From positions 124,001 to 188,000 of the forward strand of contig CAXARO010000122.1 in NCBI GenBank assembly GCA_963971305.1: a stretch of DNA of 64,000 nucleotides. The letters run 5' to 3'. How positions within the stretch are numbered: position 1 is the stretch's first letter; each line of letters begins with the position of its first letter. Shown piece by piece: positions 33,801 to 45,154 of the stretch. Source of the DNA: Arcuatula senhousia (lineage: Eukaryota; Mollusca; Bivalvia; Mytilida; Mytilidae). The notes below the pieces were generated by a model that saw nothing but the letters and a program-made list of their open reading frames with translations, was not told the origin of the DNA and searched no databases. Made by a program: the position numbers and the translations under genes.

Positions 33801-36800
33801 AGCAATCCTGACAGGCTGTCAAACTATAATGCGGAAAACCTGACCTCAAAACATAGTGGTGTATCGTGGTTTTTTGTTTTTTTAATGGGGCGCCATGTTC
33901 CTTGCACGCTACTCTGCTGTAAGTCTAGATAATTATATAAGTATAACCCATAGGACCCCCTGTAGGAGGTTAAATTGTCCGTCTCTACCTATCATTCCCC
34001 TTCAAAACTCAAAACCCGTATTGGCCTTGTGTTCCAATTTCATCCAATTCTTCATTATTTTATGTTCAATGCATCATGCCTTTCATGTTTATCTCACTAC
34101 AAACTTCCAAAAGTCTGATTGTATAGTTTTTGTACTAAATCGTGCTGAATTGTACTCGACCAGTCTGAAAAAGTCTGAAAAGTACTTAATTGTACTAGAC
34201 CAAAGTCTGAAAATTTTTAAAAAGACTAAAACATTCTTGACAATTTCAAATGTATTGTTGTCAGTCTAAAATGTTCTAGACCTAGTCTTAATTGTACTCG
34301 ACAAAGTCTGAAACGTACTCGACCTTGATTAAAACGTACATGCACTTAACTAATTAAAAATCAATTAGGTCTATCAAACATCAAAGATTTTATCTAATGT
34401 TACAAAAGTGTGTTCATTGGTGATGTAATTAGATCGAGAATGTTTTAGTACTGTTGAGTACAATTCAGACTTGGTCGAGTACATTTAAGAATTTACATTT
34501 CCTTCCTTGTCTATCTGATAATTAACTTTAAATATTAAGGTTGAGTAAAATTAAGTACTTTTCAGACTAATTCAAATGATTAAGTACATGTTCAGACTTT
34601 TTACAAAATATCAGACTTTGGTCAAGTACATTTGAGCACGTTTAAGACTTATTCAGATTGGTGGAGTACATTTATAAGTACAAATACTATACATTTGTAC
34701 CATTCAGACTTTTGGTAGTATGTAGTGTCTCCTGGGAAATGAATCACTCTCTTGGGAGAATAGCATTGACCAAAAAAAAAAAAACTTTGTTAACTTGGTA
34801 ACCCATAGTTTCTGTTCTAAGTATCAAGCATCATATTTGGCCTAGTTAATCGTTAATTGTTTCTTTTGGTTTTAAAACTCTGAAAATTGAAATGCACAGA
34901 GCTAATAATGACTAATGCGAATACATCGTACGTTACATTGTCGTATGATAAAACAAAAGACGCATGCCAATTTGCAATGCACCATACACTGCGTATTTTA
35001 AAAAAAGCAACGCCTCCGTACACTCTAAAAATATTATGTATTTTGGGGTGCTTTTTTGGCCTAATTAAAGTGCATAAATATGCAAGAATGTTTGTTAACT
35101 TTTTTTGAAGGGATATTTAAACTTTACTTTTGAGTTGCAAATTTCTATATATACCATGATCTTGGTGTTTTAAATGAGTTGAATGTAACGGATATACATA
35201 TCAAATCTAGAATCCCACGTGCGTAATGTAAATTAAAGGTTTATATGTCAATGTAAATATTACTAGAATACGTTTAAAGTGAAAAACTACTTTGTTAAGA
35301 TTATTTCTGTGATTTTTTCAATATTTTATACACTAGCACTTGTTTACATTCTCCTTTTAATATGATGTTCTTTCAATGTTCCGGAATTTCACCAATTGCG
35401 GACTGCACAACTTCTGAAATTCACTGTACGTTGGTTTGAAACAGTGCATCCAAGGACCATTTCACCAAAGTTTAATCAAAATTGGTCGTTTGGATTCAGA
35501 GAAGTTGACAACAAGAGGCTCCCAAGGAGCCTGAATGACTCACCTGGTTACAAGTTGTTTATCAAAAACATCTTTTAGTTATTGAATTTTTGTACCAATT
35601 TAAACATTTGAAGAGATAAATTCTAAATTAACACTAAAGTATGTCTCGTCTGTTGGCACCATCACAAAACTCATTAAAGGTCTACATGGGCCTTAAGTAA
35701 GTTAAGGAAATGAGGATAGTTAAGGTCAAGGTCAACTGACAGGTGACAGAGCGACATTTTACCACCATAAAGACTATGTAACATCTGAAGTTGTTCTAGA
35801 TACCATAGTTATACTGAGAAACAACAAAAAAAAAGATGAAAAGGTCTGAAAAATCATCTAAGTCCACAGAATCACTGAACCATGAAAGTGGGGTAAGGGT
35901 CAAACGGCTTGGGGTGTGTTGCATGAACCATAACCTTAACTGTCTATATACCAAGTATTAGATGCCTAGCTACTTTTCTTTCAAATCATTTTCCACAAAA
36001 GTCTTACAAAGTAGTTTTTTGCCTTGAAAAAAAAACCATCTAAGTTCACAGAGTCACTAAACCATGAAAATGGGGTCATGGTCAAACGATATGGAGTCTG
36101 TTGCATAGACCATAACCCTAACTCTCCATATACCAAATATCAGATGCCTAGCTATTATACTTTTCATTTATTTTCCACAAAAGTCTTACAAAATAGTTTT
36201 TGGGCCCGAAAAACATTGAAGTCCACAGATTCACTGAACAATGAAAATGGGGTCAAGGTCAAAAGACATGGGGTTCATTGCATAGACCATAACCTGAACT
36301 GTCCATATACCAAATATCAGAAGCCTTATCATTTTATTTTTTTTTCTCAAATCATTGTCAGTGCTTGTCCACAAAAGTCTTACAAAGCACCAGTAGTTTT
36401 TTGGCCCGAAAAAACATCTAAGTTCACGGAGTCACTGAACCATGAAAATGGGGTCAGGGTTAAATGGCATGGGGATGCGTTGCGTAGACAATAACCCCAA
36501 CTGTCTATATACCAAATATCAGAAGCCTAGCTATTATACTTTTCTCTCAAATCATTGTCCACAAAAGTCGTTCAAAAAAGTTTACGCTGCCGCCGCCGGA
36601 AAGCAATACCTATGTCTCGCCTTCAGCGACTTTTTGTCGCAGGCGAGACAAAAACTATTATTTACTTTTAAAGGGTCATATAATTTATAAGGGGTCATCT
36701 GACAACTTTGACCTAATTGACGCTTTTATAAAGCCCAATGAGCTGAACACTGAAGCTAACAAAAGTTTTCTCTATCTGCAATACTTTCCATTCTATGGGC

Positions 36801-39800
36801 AAAAAGCACTATTTTCCGCTTTGAAAGGGCCATAACCCCTATAAGGGGTCAACTGACAACTTCGTGTCTGCAAAGACTTTTGAAGAGCTTTTAATGCTGA
36901 AGAAGAAGTATGCCTTAAGATTTTCTCTATCTCTTATACTTTTTAAGATATACATGTAAGCCCAAAACTATGGTCTCACCCCCTCTGTTCTATTTTAAGC
37001 AACCACAGCCATCTAGGTTGGTCGGCGTGCATTAATATCACAAACTTGGTAGAGGACATCCAAAAAATCAAGTGTACCAAGTTTCAAAAGAATTTCTTCA
37101 GTTCTTTTAGAGAAGATTTTTTTTTAAATCAGTTAGATTTGTTTGAAAAATCAATAATAATAACTCTTAAACGAGTGATCTGACAATTTTGATACTGAAT
37201 CATTTTTGTTGATCTCAATGAGCTTAACAACTTTGCAATGTAAAATTTTCCTCTAACACTAACCGTTTTAAAGATATAGTCCATTAACTGTCAATTTTGA
37301 CAAAAGTTAAGCTTCAATTTGCCTTTTACATGCAGAGGAGATTTTTAAAATTTAATCCCTCCTTTTTCTATTTTTAGCCTGGCATCCATATTGGTTTGAA
37401 GGCAGGGTCATTGGACACAATTTTGGAAGAGGACCATCCAAGGAACATTCCATCAATCAGTTTTGTCAAAATTGGCTCAGCAGTTTCAGAGGAGAAGATT
37501 TTTTTGTTATTGTTAATGGACGAACGGACACAAAGTGATGAGAATGCATCAGAATGAATAAAAGCAGAGGATTTTAGCTTCCTACTCTTTTAATTGATTT
37601 TTCAGTTGATTTTTGCCCAATTTCAACAATATTCTTCTCTGAAACTTCTAAATTGGCTGTAATGAAACTCAGAACAGTTTCTTCTTTTGGCATTTGTATG
37701 CTGCACAGAAGTTGTCATATAAAAAGTGAAACAGAAAATTAGGGATGAAAATGACCTGTAGGCAATCATGATGACAATCTTATATACTCATATTCAGTGC
37801 TTAAGGACCTAAATACACAATATGATAGACATGCCAAAGACACCAAATAGTTGATGGGTATGGTAATACATTTGGTTTATAAATATGTACTTACCATCAT
37901 AGTCAAAGGTTATTTCCTCGAAATCTTTCCCCTTATATTTTGCAATGGAACCACTATTGATGCAGTGTAATAGTTTAGACACCTTGGCTACCTGCATTGT
38001 CTCTTCAGGAAGTCTATAAAACTCTCGATGGACTCTGATATCATGGCCTTGAAATGTTGCTAAAATATCTTGTGACGTTTCACTGAGATTTAGGACTTGA
38101 GCTAATGTAGCCATCTGTTTTCTCAAAAGAGTTGAGGTTATAAGTTCTGGTCTTTCAACATCAGCTTCTTTCACAATACTTCTTAATGCATCAACTCCTC
38201 TGAATGGGTGTCTACTAGCTTCCCCAGGCCTTGCAAACAAAAAATTGCTTGAGATTTCTTCCTCCTTTCTCATTCTAAGCAAAGCAGTGATATTTCTTTT
38301 CATTGATTTTGTTAGCAATACAGGTACTTTGCGGTTTTTTTTCCCAACAATTTCAACACGTAAGTGCGTTTTACAAAGATTCTTTTCAAACTCAGTTAAA
38401 GTACTCAAGACAACACTATCTACAATTCCACCAGTCTGGGCATCTTCAAAATTTTTAACCGTCATTCTTTCTGCCTCACCACCTCTTTTTCTGTTGAACA
38501 GTATTATCTGGGCAAGAACAAGGTTACAAAAATCTCGGTAACAGCCACTTGTGTGTTCCAGCTCTGCACATCTTCTTACAATGTGTTTATTGATCTTGAC
38601 AACATCGTTCACCATTGGAAGCAGCTTTGGTCTGTTGTATTTATTAGCTTCCATTGTTCTCACAGCTTTTGCAGACACTGCAGTTGTCCAGCCTCTCTCG
38701 TAGAGTTTGATGAATGTCTCTGCCATTTCTTCACCTACTTTGTCTCCTGTTTTTAATTTCTCAAAAGCAATGACACCTGCAAGCTTCTTGAGAGCTTGCC
38801 CAATTTTGCATGCTAAGGATGGGATGCCATATCTGTCAGAAATGGGTTCAAACTGACACAAACTATGAGAAGCCTACCAAGTTCTCTCATCTTATTTGAA
38901 ATATAGACATGTTTGTGAGTCTGGTTCCCATGATCAGCATACATTGCCATGCCATGTTTAATAATGGTAGGATCCGACAAAACTGCTCCTTTTACATTAT
39001 CCTCTCTCATAAAGTTAATGATATTACTTTGAAATTCTTCTGAGTTGCAGTTGTTTGGCATTAGTTTTTTTCCACTAGCAACAGGTTTCAATTTTGAAGT
39101 TGAGCTCTGTTCTTCAGAATTTGATTTTTTCTGGCACGTTTTAAAATGTCTCCATAATTCTCTTCTCCTGTACATTCCACGACAATAATAACATGTAATT
39201 AAGTCAAGGCTTTGCTCATTAGATGACCTATATTTTGGGATGACTTCTCCCTTTCCTGAATTGTAAACATCATAGTTGTGCTGATAGTCCCCTGCATTGA
39301 CTAATTTCCCCCACTCTGTTCTTCTTTCTGCTGATTTTTTTGGTAATATCATAATTTTTGCCACTTCAATTTCGTTGGAATGCTTTCTTTCCATGTGTCT
39401 TGCTATATTTGGATACAATCTATCGCAGTATATGCAGGAATGTTTCTTGTTCATCAAGTTTCCTTTCCCACTTTTATAAGTTGCAGTCTGAAAAGTTATC
39501 TTCTTTCCCATTTCAAGGGCGGGGAATTCTTTGTATGTAACATTATCATCTTCAATACTAGTTTCTACTCTATCTGCAAATAAAACAAAATGACATATGA
39601 TAAAATCCATCATTCAGAAATGGTCATATTTTGTTTAACAGGAAGTAATTTTTGAAAGACAGATAGATCTGAATTTTTAATGCTGAATTCCAAATAACAA
39701 GTTACTAAATGAAGAGTTACACCAAACTAGCATGATATAACAACAACATGTTGAACCCTGTACATTAGCAGTCCAATATATATAAAGTTAAATCAGGCAA

Positions 39801-42800
39801 ATCCTATAATACAGTTCCATATCATGCCAATTAAACGCCAAGAGGGTGTTGCATTTTTTTTTCATTACTGGAAGTATATCTAACAGAGATTCAGGATACC
39901 ATATTTGAAAAATAAGAAAAGAAAATGTTGTGGGACTGAAAACAACAAAACCTTGGCTGCCAATTTATTTCTTTAGAAAAAAAAATATCTTGTTTCATAT
40001 TAAAACTGATTTTAAAATTCCTCCTGGGACCTCCATTTTATTGGAAGTAGGGGAGATAAATATGTTCCCGCCAAAATTAAGATTTATTTGTTTTGATTTC
40101 TGGAGACAATAAATTGGATTTTTGGATATTTTTTAAGAAATCTTATTGGCAGGTAAAGCTTTTTGATTGGTTTCTTAACACTGACTAAATGTTTCAATCA
40201 TGTCAATGCACTCTTTAAGCATCTTGTGATCTCGATCTTGGCCACGTGTTTGTTTGCAGACTAATTTGCATATGAAATCATTTCCAGGTTAAGAAGATTT
40301 TTATTTTTTTAATTTTAAGTAACCATACATCATGTCATTTATGTATTTTAAAGGAATATAAAATTTTCCGTTTTAAAAAAACGTTTACATGTATTTTCCT
40401 GTATAAAAATATCAACAGCCCATGCATATGTTCAAAGCACATGTCATTGTTTTAGTTCAATATGATTGGTCAGTGACCATCACCCAATAATAAATTAAAG
40501 TCAGTCTTCTTGGCTAATTAGTTATAAATCAATTTCACAAGTTAATTACTAACACAACACATTGAGTTGTTTATTGGCTTGGTATTGTAAATGTGTCAAT
40601 CACTCAATGGCTTCATTAGACCTGTGATCTATTTTGCAATTTTGATAGCGTCTCGGTACAGACTGATAGCATCTCGGCAAAATAGGATAGCATTTCGGTA
40701 CCTGGGGAGAACACTTAATCAACAGAATCAAAAACATTATACCCTCCGCAACTTCGATGCATGGGGGTATAATGAGACCTTGACAAGAGATTTATGAGCT
40801 TGTGAAAGGAATTATGGGTAGAGATTGAAGATTATAGCCAATACCCTACCGGTATATTGAACAAGTGTGCAAAGTTTGGTTGAAATCGGTCCAGTAGTTC
40901 AGGACAAGTTAACGCTTGAAAAATGTAACAAATTTCGGTCATTTTTGTGACTTTTTTCAAAATGGCCGCCAATTGCTTCCAACAGATTTTGATTTTTTCC
41001 CCTACATTTGTAGTACTAATAATCCTCTACCAACATACATACAAAGTTTCATCAAATGCTCACTGTATGGAAAGAGCGAAAGGGGAAAACGGTTGATTTC
41101 TGTGCCCCGGTGTAGTTTACTCCTGTGTCATTGTTGTATTGTGGGTAAAACAGACGATTGTAAACATCAAGAAGACGAAAATATGTCATTTAGGTAGAAA
41201 AATAGATATACTAGTGTTGTTAAGGTTCATTTGTGGTTTCTTACTTGTAACTCTATTGTTTTTTAACAAGTTTTAAATCAGTAGATAAATAATGTTAGAA
41301 ATATCGCAATGAAAAAACAAAAAGTTAAAATGTTGAAAATCGCATAATTCTTTGGTACATCTGTAAGCAATTAGTAAGTGTAAATATTCTTTATAATATT
41401 TTAGAACATATTCTACTGTCGAAGATTAGAAATTGTCCTCTCAAATGATTTTACAGCTGTGTTTAACTTATAAGGCGAATGTTTATTGTGTGCCCTGCTG
41501 CTGTTAAGTTCTGTGCACGCTGTAGTTTATTTGAGAGCAGTTTTTAAAGTAGAGAAAGTTTATTTATGTGTTCTGATTAAACTTATCAGAATAGAAAAAG
41601 CCTTTAATTTATAGAAAAACTCAATTCTAAGTAGCAGTTTGCGTTTTTAATCTTAATTTGATGGAATATCTTACGAAAGGTTAACAAAAAAACTACAATA
41701 AGTAACTGATTTGTTGTTTTGTAAACACTCAATAAAAAGGGTTGAAGAAATGCTGTCGTTTATTTCCGAGTTCACGAATGTTGATTTCTGTGCAGCAAAA
41801 ATTGTTGTAGTTTATTTCTGTGCTATTTATTTTTATTATAATTAATTTTTATTGTTTGATGTTATAACATGAATTTGCATTAAATACAGGCTAGAGGCAC
41901 TAATGGAAATATTTTTTTTCGATTTCAGAAATATAATATGGATAAATTAAAATGCGAATATTGTGATTTTTTTCTGGCATATTCAACGATGCAATTTTGC
42001 ATTTTGTGACGTCCATAACCATCCCAAGGAAAATGTAAATATCAAAATTAGAGTGGATGAGAAGAAGAACAAGTTTAAACATTTAAAATTTGATTTGAGA
42101 CCAGAAGATGAAATTTTAAATGGAAAAAAAACATTGTACCAAATGAATAAAAAATAACCGTTGTTGACTTTGATGATGTTTTGGAACCCCCATTGTCTAT
42201 TGAAGTTGGGTATAAAACTGTTAGTTTTATTGTTCGGAAATGTTATTTTGAAATGTTATCATAAACAAACCGGATACTGTATAGCAGGAAATTATCGAGA
42301 CAGTTTTATTTTGCGACTTTCCCACTGACATTGCTGCACCTAAATTGAAAAAATACACGGCGCGATATGTGTCCTCCATTTTAGTCTAAATGGACAATAC
42401 GATTACTGTGCAAATTTAAGACTGTGTTAACTAAAACTCAGTAGTCATTCCAGGAAAAACAAAGACGGTGCGAAAAAAAATCCGAGGTTTACAGCCTACA
42501 AAAATAACTCAATACATACTATTCTATTCTATTCTGTATAAATATAGATTTTATCACCAATTAATTTTGTCGTGCTTTGTTTAAAAGAGCTTTATATATT
42601 ATTTTTGTAATTTATAGAATAAGTAAAACATTAGATGGTTTAGACAGAAATTGTAAATGAACACTTGTTTTAAAATTATCCTGGGGTCATGTTAACGAAG
42701 GTGTCCTAGGATTATGACATGTCTAAGGATGGTCTTTGGACATGTCTGGGTCCTAAGTCGTGTTATTGAAGGCATCCTAAAAATGGTACGTACTAAATTT

Positions 42801-45122
42801 GGTCCGTAATTAAGGTTCTAAAAAATGTTGTCCTAGGACCATCCTTGTGACTTTAAATTTAAAAAAAGTGTCTGAAATAGGTTTTATCCCCTTGAATTAG
42901 GGTTGTATGTGGCCCAACTCTCATTTTTGATATTTTACTTTCTACATTTAGCAAACTAAGATATTTTTTGCCATTGATTAAATTTTCCCAATAGTGACCC
43001 ATATATTGGCTTTTACCAGTTACATTTTGATGATATTCTAATATATGTAGTACTAGACTTTTGAAAGTAACATTTAACAGTTCATATGGATATTTGCTTC
43101 CCAAACCTAGGAATTTACTTTTGGTATTAGTGATAAGTGCAACGCGCAGAACAAAAATGAATGAAGAAATGCAATGATATTGCAATACATTATTTTTATT
43201 CTCTAAAAAAAACCAAAGGCAATGCAATAAAAATGCTTAAATCTATTTTGCATTTGAAAAAGGTAAAACAAAAATTCAAGTTTTTTTTTTTCAAACGCCT
43301 TCACATCGGCGTAAATGCATGACATATGGCTATTCAGGATTATCTTAAATTTGTATAAGGATGGTCCTATTTAAGGTTATCCTAAGATGGTTTCGTTTAA
43401 AATCCTTGGACGCGTCTAAGGATGATCCTTTCTACATCCTATTTTAAGTCATAAGACATTGTTTAGGATACAGCTTAGGACAGCTTCATTAACCTGTCCC
43501 CTGGTTTAGAGTTAGAAATAAAGTTATATTTCCATTATTTGATCTGATTTTCTATGGCCAAGTATTATAACTCAGAACGAAACATTCGCAACCACACAAA
43601 TAAACTTCCGCGGGCTCTGAAATATACATTCGCATGTCGAAAATCAGCACAGAAATATACATTCGCGGTGCAAATTTTAACACCTACTCTTATTTCATCG
43701 ATCTGTGTTGAACCTTTGCATAATTAAACTTTATTTATCAACAATAGAGTTCTATATATACTTAAATACACGATGAACAGTTTTTGTTCACTTTAATTTC
43801 ATCTGCAAGTGTTTTATTTACGTATTTTTTCCAAAAAAACGTGTTTTATTTATAAATTGATGATTTTTGGTGATCAAAATAGCTTATGATATAAAAATGC
43901 AAGTAAAACTTGAATAAACTAAATCGTTACTATCTAATGTTGAAATCACCGACAATGCAAGGTATGTAATTATTCAATAATTAAGTAAAAAGGCAGAAAA
44001 AACAGACGACTTCATTTTGAGCACAGCAATAAACTACATGGGGGCACAGAAATCAACCGTTTTTCCCTTTCGCTCTTTCCATACAGTGATGCTGTTTTGG
44101 GGTACCCCTCTTTGAACGGCGGCCATTTTGAAAAATTTGAAATGATAGGATTGTAGCCAATACCCTATAGAACAAGTGTGCCAAGTTTGGTTGAAATTGG
44201 TCCAGTAGTTTAGGACAAGTTAACGTTTTTACAGTAAAAATTTACAGACGACGACAGACGTGAAGTAATGGCAATACCTCACTTGGCCTTTCGCCCAGGT
44301 GAGCTAAAAACGTGACGGACACAGACCATTACTAAGTACCTCCGTTCAGTTGCGGCGGGGACAAAAACATTGCATAGTGACAAAGCAAAATACCAAATAT
44401 CAAATCATTCTGATGCATGTAAGCAGAGGAAAGTTTGATGGAAATTTTCGGAACAGACATACCTATCTATGGACTGCCATTTGTAAATCTTAATGTCCCT
44501 GATACCTATGTTCAAAGCACCTCAACCAATGTCCCTGATACCTATGTTCAAAGCACCTCAACCAACAGCAGGGGATACCTAGAGAGAGCAATCCATGGAT
44601 TGCATATGTCGGCTCTGTTCGGTAAACAGTAAATCCTGTGTGAGAAATACTAAGTTTTTCATTAAACAAGAAGTAGGCAGTGAAGCAGTATGAAATTGCT
44701 TTACACAGTATAGTAATAAGGTATGAAGACTTCTGTAAAGTTTCAAACCTCTGCGTCATGCAGTTCTTGAGAAATTTAGCATTAGTTCCTATGAGAGAAA
44801 TTCTAAGTTTTTTGTTAAAGTAGATGAAGCAGCAGCATAAAATCGTTTTATATGGTCTTAGTACTATGGTATGAAGAGTTCTGTAAAGTTTCAAGCCTCT
44901 GCATCATGTAGCTCCTGAGAAAAGATTTACAAAATGTGAGACTCAGAACAATAGACGCAGGACGACCAAGACGATGGTCCCAAAGCCATCCCTATATGTC
45001 ACTTTAGCAATACATTGCAGTGACATAATAAGTGAGTATCTACTGACATGATTCATCAGCCAAATATTATATTTACTTTTTTCACTATCTTCTTCTGTAG
45101 CTTCAACTTCTTCTTCTTCAAT

Positions 45123-45154
<32 letters not shown>

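Noticed and set aside
33781..33820. Box C/D snoRNA
   Set aside because: The C-like and D-like motifs are about 17 nt apart, too close, and no terminal stem was found.
36024..36690. 156- and 82-codon plus ORFs
   Set aside because: They lie wholly in tandem units of a non-coding TIR element, and the repeats in the protein mirror the DNA units.
37574..37700. Minus-strand ORF (MPKEETVLSFITANLEVSEK...) after an acceptor-like CTGTGCAG
   Set aside because: Its frame needs a phase-2 donor. The main exon ends in phase 1, which fits the exon at 27862 exactly. It could be chance or an unused exon.
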